From Saccharicrinis aurantiacus (GTDB lineage Bacteria; Bacteroidota; Bacteroidia; Bacteroidales; Marinilabiliaceae): a stretch of DNA of 64,000 bases. Positions within the stretch are counted from its first letter, which is position 1; each line of letters starts with the position of its first letter. The DNA is taken from assembly GCF_001660705.2 (NCBI RefSeq), contig NZ_LYBV02000001.1:186001-250000 (forward strand), written 5' to 3'. The notes below the pieces were generated by a model that saw only the letters and a program-made list of their open reading frames with translations, was not told the DNA's origin and did not search any database. The translations under genes were made by a program, and so were the position numbers. This document shows, piece by piece, positions 32,205-42,331 of the stretch.

Positions 32205-35099
32205 ATGCAAAAAATCTACAAGCTATTTATTTACATCTTTTGTATAAGTTCGGTAGTTGGAGTTAAAGCCCAAATGGACCAGGATTATTTTGATAAATTA
32301 CAAACGGAGCGAATAGAATCAAGTGATGTAATTGAGTGGACCCAATTTGGTCCTGGAATGTCTGGTTATTGCGAGGAGTTTTGGTGCCATCCTACAGATG
32401 AAAATGTGATGTTTCAGTCGCCAGATATGTACAATAGTTATGGTACCTGGGATAATGGAGTATCGTGGCAAACTATAAAAGATGAGGATGGAAATGGAAA
32501 AGATATGCGTCGTATTCAGGCGATAACTTTTTCGCACCAGGATGCTAATTTTGGATTAGCAATTGATGTTAGAGGGCATCTATATAAATCTACCGATCAA
32601 GGTAGAAATTGGAATTTAGTAAGTGATAATTTTGGAGGAAAGCATTCTGAATTAGCCGTTGACCCAAGTAATGATAATATTTGGTATATGGGTGCGGGTA
32701 ATTTCTGGAATGTGAAATCTAATCATCGTAGTCAAGAAAGTTTTGATGATCCGACAACGGGTTACTTTTATGACTATGCAGAGTATGGTCATATTTATAA
32801 AAGTACTAACAAGGGCCAAGATTGGATTAAGGTCACAAGTGTATTTCCTGCTAAAACCGAATTTGGGAAAATAATTGTTGACCCAAGGAATTCTGATGTA
32901 GTTATTGCAGTTACTAATTATGGAATTTACCGTAGTTCAAATCAAGGTATTGATTGGGCATTGAGTATAGAAGGTTTACCGCATCATTTGGCGCGAGATA
33001 TGGATTACTACTACAACGCCAGTGATGATGAATTTATATTGTACTGTATCCTTCAAACTAAATATGAGGCTGACGGATCATCAGTAAAAAGTTCGGGAGG
33101 CGTATACAAAAGTACAGATGGGGGTGTTAATTGGATTAGCGCAACAGGAAATCTTAATCATGATTTGATTAGTATTACCGACTGGTCCTCGCGCGATAAA
33201 TACTATAATACTATCACCTATTGGTTTGGTATTACAGAAGATGAGGCACTAGCTGCATATCCAGATTACCCGAGTGAAATATTACCTGTTTTTAATCGTA
33301 TTGTTGTAAATCCAATTGATAAAAATGAAGTGTATTTAGGCAAGAATGTAAAACATGATAAATCATTCGGAGCAAGCGATGTGTGGAAAACGAGTGATGG
33401 CGGAAGTACTTGGAAACCATCGGCACGTACAGGTACTTATTGGGATAGTGATAAAGATGAGACTTATTGGTCTGATAGAAATGTTGGGAAAACAACAAAT
33501 ACAAAATTTGCTCATCTGCAACGTGTTGTAGATCATGAAACAGAGACTTACGGTAATCGTTTTCTCACGATTAACAGCGTAGGTGATGTTTTTATATGCT
33601 TGGATCAGCAAGTATTACGTACCAATAATAATGGAGAATCGTGGGAGCAAGTTGATGATTTTGAAACCTATGATGGAAGCACAGCATGGGTTGGCCGTGG
33701 AGCAAGTAACCTGCCAGGTAGGTTTATGCTTTTACAAACGGGTATTGATGGACGCTATTTTTTCTGTTCAGGGGAGCATGGTCTTTGGCAATCAGCACCA
33801 TTGGAAGGTTACCCCGATAAAAGAGCCATTCCTGTTACTCAAATTGAAGGCCAAAATGTTGATGGCGGAGCAACTTCCATTGCTGCAGTTGCTGTTAATC
33901 CGAAGAATTCAGATGAGGTTTCCATCCTTATGTTTCGCCAAGATCATAGTGGATATTATCGCAAATCAACAGATGGTGGAAAAACATGGGCTAATATTTC
34001 TAAACCTATTGATTGGGTTGGAAATGTATCTGGGGATATGATGTTTCAAAACTCTTTAATGATTGATTATAATGATCCGGATAATATTTATTTTACGCAA
34101 CCTGAGAATGCGATTACTGATGTAAGTAAAGATAATGTGCCAGATGATTACGAAAACTTTGGAGTGTACAGAAGCACGGATAGTGGAGCAACGTGGACTA
34201 GACCGAATACTGGATTTCCGTCAAATTGTAGTGTGCATCGATTAATTATGCATCCAGAGAATCCTGAAATCTTGTATGCTGCTTTAAACGAAAGTAAAAC
34301 GGGCGTTGCTGGCGGTTTATATAAATCAACTAACAAAGGTGATAATTGGGCAAAGTTGTCTATCCCATCGCAAATAGTTGCGGTTAATAATGTGTTTATG
34401 GATGGAAAATCCAAAGACTTATTTATCTCTTGTGGTAGAGAAGAAGGATCTATCTCAGAAGGCGGTGTTTGGAAGAGTACCGATGATGGCTCTACGTGGA
34501 CAAAAATATTTGAAATGCCTTGGGTTTGGCAAGCAGAAGTATCGCCTGTAAATTCAGATATTATAACAGTTTGTGTTGCTTTGCCACACGAAAATAAAGG
34601 GGCTTCTAATTTTAATCCAGGCCTTTATGTTTCTTTTGATGGCGGTGATACTTGGGAAAAAGTAAATCAGAATATTGGTCAGCCCGATACTGTGGTGGAC
34701 TTTAAACCTGATCCAAAGGATGAAAATATATTTTGGTGTGCGCTTAAGGGAAGCGGATGGGCTGTTGGTTACCATAAGGATTATACAGGAAGTGGTTGGG
34801 CTCCTGAAGAAGAAGAAATCAGTAATTCTGTATCGGAGTCTAGTTTTGAAAAGAGTATTGTTATTTTTCCAAATCCGGTTAACGATATATGTAATTTAAG
34901 TTTTGGGATAAGTAAATCAAGTAATGTTTCTATCAGTGTCTATGATGTTATGGGCTCAAAAACGCTAAGCTTCGAATATCGAAATGTAATAAATGCAAAT
35001 GAACTAGCGTTTTCAACTAAGGATTTGGCTACTGGGTTTTATTTTATCTCAATTGTAATTGATGATACAATGTATACTAAGCAATTTTTAAAACAATAA
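32205..35099 (+). CDS. Secreted Asp-box (BNR) beta-propeller protein with T9SS tail
   Basis: Large extracellular protein of 964 residues. The ATG at 32205 is chosen because it starts a signal peptide (MQKIYKLFIYIFCISSVVGVKA); an upstream GTG adds a polar extension. The body carries about eleven Asp-box motifs of the S-x-D-x-G-x-x-W type (KSTDQGRNW, KSTDGGVNW, KTSDGGSTW, KSTDGGKTW, RSTDSGATW, VSFDGGDTW and others). This architecture resembles sortilin/GH74-like double propellers. The C-terminus (IVIFPNPVND, LATGFYFISIVI) is a T9SS sorting domain. It may bind or cleave a glycan, but I see no residues that fix an enzyme class. It ends 9 bp before the GH2 gene, so the two form an operon. Confidence 0.8.
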   Translation: MQKIYKLFIYIFCISSVVGVKAQMDQDYFDKLQTERIESSDVIEWTQFGPGMSGYCEEFWCHPTDENVMFQSPDMYNSYGTWDNGVSWQTIKDEDGNGKDMRRIQAITFSHQDANFGLAIDVRGHLYKSTDQGRNWNLVSDNFGGKHSELAVDPSNDNIWYMGAGNFWNVKSNHRSQESFDDPTTGYFYDYAEYGHIYKSTNKGQDWIKVTSVFPAKTEFGKIIVDPRNSDVVIAVTNYGIYRSSNQGIDWALSIEGLPHHLARDMDYYYNASDDEFILYCILQTKYEADGSSVKSSGGVYKSTDGGVNWISATGNLNHDLISITDWSSRDKYYNTITYWFGITEDEALAAYPDYPSEILPVFNRIVVNPIDKNEVYLGKNVKHDKSFGASDVWKTSDGGSTWKPSARTGTYWDSDKDETYWSDRNVGKTTNTKFAHLQRVVDHETETYGNRFLTINSVGDVFICLDQQVLRTNNNGESWEQVDDFETYDGSTAWVGRGASNLPGRFMLLQTGIDGRYFFCSGEHGLWQSAPLEGYPDKRAIPVTQIEGQNVDGGATSIAAVAVNPKNSDEVSILMFRQDHSGYYRKSTDGGKTWANISKPIDWVGNVSGDMMFQNSLMIDYNDPDNIYFTQPENAITDVSKDNVPDDYENFGVYRSTDSGATWTRPNTGFPSNCSVHRLIMHPENPEILYAALNESKTGVAGGLYKSTNKGDNWAKLSIPSQIVAVNNVFMDGKSKDLFISCGREEGSISEGGVWKSTDDGSTWTKIFEMPWVWQAEVSPVNSDIITVCVALPHENKGASNFNPGLYVSFDGGDTWEKVNQNIGQPDTVVDFKPDPKDENIFWCALKGSGWAVGYHKDYTGSGWAPEEEEISNSVSESSFEKSIVIFPNPVNDICNLSFGISKSSNVSISVYDVMGSKTLSFEYRNVINANELAFSTKDLATGFYFISIVIDDTMYTKQFLKQ

Positions 35100-35108
35100 A
35101 TAAATCTA

Positions 35109-37565
35109 ATGAACAACAAATTTTTAATTCTAATGAGTTTGGTGTTGTGCGTGTGCTTAAATAGTTTTGCGCAAAACATCAATTTTAACGACTCGTGGCG
35201 TTTCTTCAACGATAAGGCTGAAGGAGCAGAAAAACCACAATTTGATGATTCGAAATGGAGAAGCCTTGATTTGCCGCACGATTGGGCAATTGAAGGACCA
35301 TTCGATATTAAATACAATGCCCGTAGTGGCGGTTTACCATTTCATGGTACAGGATGGTATCGTAAAACTTTTAAAACGCCAGAAGGTGCAAAGGGAAAAG
35401 TAATTCGTTTAGAGTTTGAAGGGGCTATGTACGATGCTCATGTATGGGTAAATGGTACTTTCGTAGGTAATCGTCCGTATGGATATATAGGTTTCGAATT
35501 TGATATTAGCAAGCACTTAAAGTACGACGGTAGCGATAATGTGGTGTCTGTACGTTTAGAGCCTAAAGATTTATCATCGCGTTGGTATCCGGGTGCAGGT
35601 ATTTACCGTTCGATTTGGTTAAAGGTTGATGCGCCAGTACATGTAGCACAATGGGGTACTTTTATTACTACACCAACGGTTAGTAATGCAAAAGCAGTAG
35701 TACAAAACGAGACTACCATTAATAACAAAAGCAATAAGGATGCAGTTATAGAGGTAACTCAAGAGTATTTCTCTCCTGAAGGGAAATCGGTAGCAACGGT
35801 TAGTGAGAAATTAACCATTAAAGCCAATGCATCGGCCGTATCTGGCTTATGGTGTAATATCGAGAATCCGGCAAAATGGGATTTAGATACGCCCAACTTA
35901 TACAATGCCGTAACAACTGTTAAACAGGATGGTAAAGTTGTAGATACTTACAAAACGCGTTTTGGTATTCGCACCATCCATTACGATAAGGACGGCTTTT
36001 ATTTAAATGGTCGTAAAGTTCGTTTTAATGGCGTTTGTTTGCATCATGATAATGGAGCTTTAGGAACGGCTACATACAGAAGAGCCGATCAGCGTAAGCT
36101 TCAAATTATGAAAGATATGGGTGTGAATGCCATTCGTACCAGTCATAATATGCCATCGCGTGAGTTATTAGAACTTTGTGACGAATTGGGTTTAATGGTT
36201 CAGGATGAGGCTTTCGATGTTTGGAAAATGGAGAAAGTAGAGAACGGCTACAACGTGTTTTTTGAAGAGTGGGCTGAGCGCGATATCAAAGATATGGTAC
36301 TTCGCGATAGAAACCATGCTTCAGTTGTAATGTGGAGTATTGGTAACGAAATTATTGAGCAAAAGGATAAGAAGAATGGTTGGAAAACAGCGAAAATGCT
36401 GAACGACTACGTAAAGGAGTTAGATTTAACACGTCCTACTACAGCTGGCTTTAATCATTACGATGCGCCATATAAGCACAACATGGCTCAGCAAGTTGAT
36501 ATTGCAGGAGTAAATTACAAGCCTACTAAATATGGTGAGCTTCGTGAGAATTATCCTGATATGCCATTGTATGGTTCAGAGACTTCCAGCTGTACAAGTA
36601 GCCGTGGTGTGTATCACTTCCCAGTAGAGAAGTATAAAATTGCCGATGACAACCAAGTTACGAGTTACGATATTGTTGGTCCGCCATGGGCATATCCACC
36701 AGATATTGAATTCCACTTTCAAAAAGAATTTGAGTTTAGTATGGGTGAGTTTATCTGGACAGGTTTTGATTACCTAGGTGAGCCAACGCCATACGGAGGT
36801 AGAGATAACTCAACCAACGGATATTGGAACGATAACTGGCCATCGCGTAGTTCTTATTTCGGGGCAGTTGACCTTTGTGGATTCCCTAAAGATCGTTTCT
36901 TCTTATACCAAAGTCAGTGGACTACAAAGCCAATGGTTCACCTATTGCCGCATTGGAATTGGAAAGGCATGGAAGGTAAAACTATCCCAGTATACTGTTA
37001 TACCAATTGCGACGAGGCTGAGTTATTTGTGAACGGAAAGTCGATGGGTAAAAAAGTAAAAGGAAAAGACCTAAGTACTGTATTGGTCGATTTCTTACGT
37101 TACGAATCTAAAACATTCGATTCGCCATACCGCTTATCGTGGGATGTTCCTTACCAAGCAGGATCTATTAAAGTGGTAGCTTATAAAGATGGCAAAGCTA
37201 TTTTAGAAGAGCAGGTTAATACTGCAGGTGCACCAGCTAAAATTAGCCTATCTGTTGATCGCGAAAGCATTGATGCTTCAGGTGAAGATTTGGCTTACGT
37301 AACTGTGCGTGTTGAAGATAAAGATGGTAACCTTTGTCCGAATGCAGATAACCTAGTCAACTTTAAAGTAAAAGGAGCTGGTAGTTTAGTGGCTGTTGAT
37401 AATGGTAATGCTGCTTCGTTAGAGTCATTTCAGGCACCGTATCGTAAGGCATTTAACGGCATGGCACTAGCAGTATTAAAATCAACTAAATCATCGGGTA
37501 CTATTCAACTAGTAGCAAGTGGTAAAGGTTTAAAATCAGCAAAAGTTGTGGTAACCACAAAATAG
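35109..37565 (+). CDS. Secreted GH2 glycoside hydrolase (beta-galactosidase type)
   Basis: Exo-acting glycosidase of 818 residues with a signal peptide (MNNKFLILMSLVLCVCLNSFA). Domains in order: jelly-roll sugar-binding (about 25-190; LPHDWAIEGPF, WYRKTF, WVNG), Ig-like (about 195-290), TIM barrel (about 295-590), a DUF4982-like domain (about 610-700) and a C-terminal Ig-like invasin-type domain. The acid/base is Glu414 in WSIGNEI and the nucleophile is Glu491 in YGSETSS. The motif NGVCLHHDNGALG is typical of Bacteroidota GH2. Most such proteins are beta-galactosidases, but beta-glucuronidase and beta-mannosidase activities also occur in GH2. It probably releases the sugar imported by the divergent RhaT-family transporter. 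Confidence 0.93.
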   Translation: MNNKFLILMSLVLCVCLNSFAQNINFNDSWRFFNDKAEGAEKPQFDDSKWRSLDLPHDWAIEGPFDIKYNARSGGLPFHGTGWYRKTFKTPEGAKGKVIRLEFEGAMYDAHVWVNGTFVGNRPYGYIGFEFDISKHLKYDGSDNVVSVRLEPKDLSSRWYPGAGIYRSIWLKVDAPVHVAQWGTFITTPTVSNAKAVVQNETTINNKSNKDAVIEVTQEYFSPEGKSVATVSEKLTIKANASAVSGLWCNIENPAKWDLDTPNLYNAVTTVKQDGKVVDTYKTRFGIRTIHYDKDGFYLNGRKVRFNGVCLHHDNGALGTATYRRADQRKLQIMKDMGVNAIRTSHNMPSRELLELCDELGLMVQDEAFDVWKMEKVENGYNVFFEEWAERDIKDMVLRDRNHASVVMWSIGNEIIEQKDKKNGWKTAKMLNDYVKELDLTRPTTAGFNHYDAPYKHNMAQQVDIAGVNYKPTKYGELRENYPDMPLYGSETSSCTSSRGVYHFPVEKYKIADDNQVTSYDIVGPPWAYPPDIEFHFQKEFEFSMGEFIWTGFDYLGEPTPYGGRDNSTNGYWNDNWPSRSSYFGAVDLCGFPKDRFFLYQSQWTTKPMVHLLPHWNWKGMEGKTIPVYCYTNCDEAELFVNGKSMGKKVKGKDLSTVLVDFLRYESKTFDSPYRLSWDVPYQAGSIKVVAYKDGKAILEEQVNTAGAPAKISLSVDRESIDASGEDLAYVTVRVEDKDGNLCPNADNLVNFKVKGAGSLVAVDNGNAASLESFQAPYRKAFNGMALAVLKSTKSSGTIQLVASGKGLKSAKVVVTTK

Positions 37566-37630
37566 AATAAATTGATTATACTGCATCACACAAGATCTGT
37601 GGTGGAGTTTTACTGACTATCATATTAAAG

Positions 37631-37664
37631 AAGCATCTTCATTTATTTTGAAGGTGCTTTTTTG
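37631..37664 (+). terminator. Terminator after the GH2 gene
   Basis: AAGCATCTTCA pairs with TGAAGGTGCTT-like sequence (one mismatch) around an A/T loop, then a T tract. It lies 65 bp after the stop codon. Confidence 0.75.
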
Positions 37665-38057
37665 TTTATTACCTATTCAAGCATATCATTTGGCGGTCGG
37701 TGGTGCTTTGTGCATATAGGCAAGGCTACCTTTATTCGTTTTTTTAGCAATGTCTATTTTATTTAATTTGTACTATTAACACTTGTTTAATGTGTTTTTA
37801 TCGATTTTAGATGTTAACAATCTTTCAATAACACGCATCTATATTGTCATTTATCTATTGTACTATAATTTCTTAGTGCAGTTGTTTACTCCATTAGGAT
37901 TACTTAAATATTTAATAATTGTTAAAAAACCATTATAAGTATATATAAGTAACCGTAGAATTGATCTTAATTATAATAATAGCATAAGGTTAATTTTAAG
38001 TTGAAGTGCAATACATCGCGTTTATTTGCCATCGTTAATTAAGATGAAGAAAGATAA
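37665..38057. other. AT-rich intergenic region upstream of the TonB receptor gene
   Basis: These 393 bp contain no gene. Just before the receptor start, a five-codon frame ATG-AAG-AAA-GAT-AAA-TGA overlaps the receptor ATG by its stop codon. Its AAGAAAG may simply act as a purine-rich ribosome site. No PHO-box-like or other known operator was recognised. Confidence 0.45.
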
Positions 38058-40859
38058 ATGATGAACTCTCAATTAGGCATTATTTTTATGATGCTGCTCA
38101 TTCCTCTGAATACATTTGCTGAGAAATATGAGGTAAAAGGTAAAGTAACTGATAATAATAAAGAGCCTTTGGTTGGCGCAACAGTTGTAATTTCTGGCAC
38201 AACAGAGGGGTCAGTAGTGGGTTTTGATGGAAGCTACATAATAAAAGGATTAGAACCTGGCGAATATACCTTTACGGTATCGTACATTGGATGTAAGCAG
38301 GAACAACATACAATAAAGCTTACCAATAATGAAGAAATCAGCTTCACGCTTGATGAGGATGACTTGTTGATGGGGGAAATAGTGGTAACAGCAGGTGGTA
38401 TTAAGAATACTATTTCAAGTGCGCGTGCTACAGAACGAATGGCTCCTATGGTTGTTAATGTGGTTTCGGGAGCTGCAATTGAGCTTTCACCCGATTTAAA
38501 CGTAGCTGATGTAATGCAGCGCATCTCAGGGGTATCACTTGAGCAGAGTAATGCGGGTGTTGGGAGTTATGCCATAGTTAGGGGAATGCCCAAAAGGTAT
38601 AGCTACACTCTTGTAAATGGGGTTAAAATTCCATCTCCTGACAATAAAAATAGATATGTGCCATTGGATATGTTTCCATCAGAATTGATGGATCGTATTG
38701 AGGTAACAAAAGCCTTAACGCCCGATATGGAAGGGGATGCAGTTGGTGGAGCTATGAATTTAGTTATGAAAAATGCACCAGATAATTTTATGTTTAAAGT
38801 AAATGCATCTGTTGGTATGTCAACTTTATTTAGTAAGGATGGGATTCCTTTTAGATCTTACAGTCAAAATAACACTGATTATAACTCACCACATAGCAAG
38901 CATCCTGCAGGTTATAGTGCCAGTATTAATGATTTTACCAATAACAATCACGGACAAACTCAAAGCTATAATCCGGTAGATTACAATTTAGGATTATCTG
39001 TGGGTGACAGGTTTTTTAATAATAAGTTAGGGCTTGTGATAGCTGGTAATGTACAATCATTGCATAGAGGTTCAGAAACTGATTTTTTCACGCTCGGAGC
39101 CTACAATATCGAAGATAATACTGTTGCAGTACAAACCATGCAAGAGCGTGAATATTCATCGTATTTATTTCGTGGTGGTTTTCATAATAAACTCGATTAT
39201 CAGTTCAATCATAATCACTCCATCAGTTTATACAATGCTTATATATATGAGCGAGAAGATCAGGTTCGTGAAAACAACAGGATACTTTTTACAAACTACG
39301 ATTTTGAAAGTAAAACAGGCGAGGTAGTACATCGAACGCGTAACCGCACAACGGAGCAATCCATATATAATTCAACTTTGCAAGGAAATCATCAGCTTAC
39401 TGCTAGATGGAAGATGGATTGGTCGGGTGTATATTCAATGGCGCAGCGTATAAGACCAGACCAGCTCGATTTTAGAAGAAGAATTACGCATTTGGGAGGC
39501 AATATATTGGCATATGATATTGACCGATACGAATATTTGCCAACTCGTCAGTGGGAGGATAATAGCGATAGAGACCTGTCTTTTTACATAAATACTCAAA
39601 TAGATTTATCGAGCCAATTTAACATAAAGATAGGAGGGATGTATCGCGACAAAGAGCGTGAGAATAACTTTGTGCAGTATAATTTTAAACCCGATACTGA
39701 GTTTTATGAAAGTGCTATTACCCGCAAGGATAGAGATTGGAGATATGACGAAATTACTTGGGAGTTAGGAAACCCAAGAGGAAGCTCATCAAACCCTTTA
39801 AACTACGATGCTTCAGAAAAAATAAGCTCAGCCTACACGCAGTTTAAATGGGATATTGATAAAAAAATAGAATTAGTAGGTGGGGTGCGTGCTGAGCATA
39901 CCATACAAGGTTATGAACTCAGAAATCTAGGCGACTTTAGTACTTTAGATCCAATAGGAGAACAGGAGTATACTGACTTTTTACCTTCTTTCCACGCCAA
40001 ATACATTGTTAATAATAAAACGAATATTCGTACCTCTTATTTTCGATCAGTAATACGTCCTGGCTTTTTCGAGATAGTACCTTATAACATTGGTAGTGCA
40101 TACTCCGATAGTGAGTTTGATGAACGAGGAAATCCTGATTTAAAGCGAACATTAGCTAATAATATTGATCTGCGTTTTGAGTTTTTCCCCTCTCCACAGG
40201 ATAATCTTTTTATAGGAGCTTTCTATAAAGATATAAACGATCCAATAGAAGAAGGAATTGTAGTAGATGGAAATTCAACCTATCTGCAACCAGGAAATTA
40301 CGGTAATGCTACAAATTATGGTCTGGAGTTCGATATGACTAAGTTTTTCAGACAATTTGGCGTAAAGGCCAATTATACATTCACCGAAAGTAGTATTACT
40401 ACGGATAAGGTTATCTACGAACGAGAAGATGTTAATGATAATAGTTCGGATATCGTAGCTCGAGAGGTGGAGCAAACCCGCCCATTACAAGGGCAGTCGC
40501 GTCATATAGGTAATATTTCATTATTGTATAGAAATCCTGATAGGGGCCTCGAATTTCAGTTGGCTAATGTATTTACTGGTAAACGTATTGCTCAGATAAC
40601 AGCCTATTACGAAAAAGATTATTGGCAAGAAAGTATGTGGCAGTTAGACTTTTCGGCAGAGAAAACTTTTGACTTCGGTCTAGTTGTTTTCTTAAAGGCG
40701 CGCAACTTGCTCGATACCGAGCGAGTTTGGTATATCAACCAAGGGATTACAGAAACACAAGTTGATTACGAAAGTCAAGGAAATGTAGGTGATAACCTTG
40801 TGGTGCGGAACGATAGGTATGGACGAAATTTTTTAATCGGATTAAAATATAAATTTTAA
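38058..40859 (+). CDS. TonB-dependent outer-membrane receptor (phytase locus)
   Basis: Outer-membrane active transporter of 933 residues. It has a signal peptide (MMNSQLGIIFMMLLIPLNTFA), then a carboxypeptidase-regulatory-like domain (about 23-105; VKGKVTDNNKEPLVGATVVI), the plug domain (about 125-240; NVADVMQRISGVSLEQ, MDRIEVTKALTPDMEGDAVGGAMNL) and a 22-strand barrel ending in the typical aromatic NFLIGLKYKF. No SusD-like gene follows, so it is not a standard SusC/D glycan importer. It heads a group with two lipoproteins and a phytase, which suggests uptake of phosphorylated inositols or phosphate-containing ligands; the ligand is inferred. The start ATG-ATG follows a purine-rich AAGAAAG. 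Confidence 0.92.
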   Translation: MMNSQLGIIFMMLLIPLNTFAEKYEVKGKVTDNNKEPLVGATVVISGTTEGSVVGFDGSYIIKGLEPGEYTFTVSYIGCKQEQHTIKLTNNEEISFTLDEDDLLMGEIVVTAGGIKNTISSARATERMAPMVVNVVSGAAIELSPDLNVADVMQRISGVSLEQSNAGVGSYAIVRGMPKRYSYTLVNGVKIPSPDNKNRYVPLDMFPSELMDRIEVTKALTPDMEGDAVGGAMNLVMKNAPDNFMFKVNASVGMSTLFSKDGIPFRSYSQNNTDYNSPHSKHPAGYSASINDFTNNNHGQTQSYNPVDYNLGLSVGDRFFNNKLGLVIAGNVQSLHRGSETDFFTLGAYNIEDNTVAVQTMQEREYSSYLFRGGFHNKLDYQFNHNHSISLYNAYIYEREDQVRENNRILFTNYDFESKTGEVVHRTRNRTTEQSIYNSTLQGNHQLTARWKMDWSGVYSMAQRIRPDQLDFRRRITHLGGNILAYDIDRYEYLPTRQWEDNSDRDLSFYINTQIDLSSQFNIKIGGMYRDKERENNFVQYNFKPDTEFYESAITRKDRDWRYDEITWELGNPRGSSSNPLNYDASEKISSAYTQFKWDIDKKIELVGGVRAEHTIQGYELRNLGDFSTLDPIGEQEYTDFLPSFHAKYIVNNKTNIRTSYFRSVIRPGFFEIVPYNIGSAYSDSEFDERGNPDLKRTLANNIDLRFEFFPSPQDNLFIGAFYKDINDPIEEGIVVDGNSTYLQPGNYGNATNYGLEFDMTKFFRQFGVKANYTFTESSITTDKVIYEREDVNDNSSDIVAREVEQTRPLQGQSRHIGNISLLYRNPDRGLEFQLANVFTGKRIAQITAYYEKDYWQESMWQLDFSAEKTFDFGLVVFLKARNLLDTERVWYINQGITETQVDYESQGNVGDNLVVRNDRYGRNFLIGLKYKF

Positions 40860-40883
40860 ATAAAATCAATTAATTAAACTAAA

Positions 40884-42272
40884 ATGAAAACAGTTAATTT
40901 TTTCAAAACGCTTTTTTTTGCAACAGCTATAGTTGGTGCGCTATCTCTTAGTTCTTGTAATGATGATGACGATCCAAAAACAGATGATCCAGATATTGAG
41001 AATCCGGAGGATGGTGATACCGATGTTGACGAAGAGCAGGTAGTTATTGATATTGATGGCAATACTCTTATTAGTGAAAATACAACATGGAAAGCTAATT
41101 CAATAGTAAATTGGGCAGGACACATTGTAATTAACCCAGGTGTAACGCTTACTATCGAAGAAGGTGTTACAGTGTTGGCCGATAAAAGTGTAGGCCCAGA
41201 GTTATATATTGAGGGGAGTTTAATTGCTATTGGAACAGCTGATAAGCCAATTAAATTTACTGTGCCAGAAGCAGACAGAACTGAAAATAATATTCTAAAA
41301 TTAGCTGCTTGGGGTGGTTTTATCTGTTCTAGTACTGCTGAAAACTTTGTGATGGATCATTGTGTTATGGAGTTTTGTAATGCAACGCTTACGGATGAGT
41401 ATCCATCAATACAAAGAGGTGAGGTTAAGTTAGACGAAGGGGATCCATCTTACGGATTTTACTCAGAAAACCCAAATACTAAAGTAATTGTTCATAACTC
41501 TGTTATTGCTTATACTATCGATGATGCTTTTCGTCCAGAGGGTGGTCAGCTTTCGTTCTACAACAATGTTTTTGCATTTATTGGTTCTACAGGTGGCGAA
41601 GCTTTAAACATCAAAAAAGGAACTACTGGAGATATTGCTTATAACCTATTTTACAACTGTGCTACCAATGGTCCAAAATGGTCGAGCAAAAATGCTGGCG
41701 AAGTACAAACCAATATGAATGTGTATAACAATACTATTTTAAATGGTGGTTACCGTCGTTCTTCATTAGGAAGAGGAGGTTCAATTAACATTGAAGAGTC
41801 TGCACGCGGAACAATTAAAAACAACCTAATTGTAAACTGTCGTTATGGGTTCCGTGTAGTTGATGAGTCTGTAGATATGGCCAATACAGCTTATGGTTAC
41901 CAATATTATTTTGGTAATGATGCAATTATGGTTTCAGAGTTTGTGCCTTCAAATGGTTTATTAACTGAGGCTGCAGCTACCTCTATTACAGATAATAATG
42001 ACCCTATGTTTGCCAACTACGATGTAAACTCATTTAAAGTAACTTGGGATACTGTTGATGATGAAGGTACTTCAGTAAATGTGCCTGTTTCAACTACTGA
42101 AACGCTTAAGTTTGAACAATGGACAAATTTTGATTTTCACTTAAAGTCAGGTTCTCCTGCCTTAAGTGTTGGACAAGATGGTATTTCGGCTACTTATAAT
42201 CACAATGTTGCAGGTAAAACATTCTCTGTTCCTGCTTCGAAAAATTATATAGGAGCTTTCGGAACAAATTAA
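40884..42272 (+). CDS. Right-handed beta-helix lipoprotein
   Basis: Surface or periplasmic lipoprotein of 462 residues. The leader ends in a lipobox (ALSLSSCNDDDDP), followed by an acidic Asp/Glu-rich linker (about 25-52). A first turn set, ISENTTWKANSIVNWAGHIVINPGVTLTIEEGVTVLADKS, leads into a parallel beta-helix, with repeated Asn/Gly/Val rungs such as NSVIAYTIDDAF, NNVFAFIGS, YNLFYNCATNG and NNTILNGGY. No catalytic lyase pattern is recognised. It lies 24 bp after the TonB receptor, so it is probably co-transcribed and may help capture the ligand at the cell surface. A terminator-like hairpin follows. Confidence 0.75.
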   Translation: MKTVNFFKTLFFATAIVGALSLSSCNDDDDPKTDDPDIENPEDGDTDVDEEQVVIDIDGNTLISENTTWKANSIVNWAGHIVINPGVTLTIEEGVTVLADKSVGPELYIEGSLIAIGTADKPIKFTVPEADRTENNILKLAAWGGFICSSTAENFVMDHCVMEFCNATLTDEYPSIQRGEVKLDEGDPSYGFYSENPNTKVIVHNSVIAYTIDDAFRPEGGQLSFYNNVFAFIGSTGGEALNIKKGTTGDIAYNLFYNCATNGPKWSSKNAGEVQTNMNVYNNTILNGGYRRSSLGRGGSINIEESARGTIKNNLIVNCRYGFRVVDESVDMANTAYGYQYYFGNDAIMVSEFVPSNGLLTEAAATSITDNNDPMFANYDVNSFKVTWDTVDDEGTSVNVPVSTTETLKFEQWTNFDFHLKSGSPALSVGQDGISATYNHNVAGKTFSVPASKNYIGAFGTN

Positions 42273-42294
42273 TCATTTGTAAAAACAATATTTT

Positions 42295-42324
42295 AGCGGC
42301 CCTTTTATGGGTCGCTTTTTTTTT
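42295..42324 (+). terminator. Terminator-like hairpin inside the phytase gene cluster
   Basis: AGCGGCCC pairs with GGGTCGCT (one mismatch) around TTTTAT, followed by a run of T residues. It sits between the beta-helix lipoprotein and the next lipoprotein, only 8 bp before the latter's start. Partial read-through would lower phytase expression relative to the receptor. Confidence 0.75.
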
Positions 42325-42331
42325 CAAGAAA

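Noticed and set aside
33583-34041. 152-codon plus-strand frame inside the Asp-box gene
   Set aside because: It overlaps a well-supported coding frame with repeated Asp boxes and has no independent start signal or recognisable domain.
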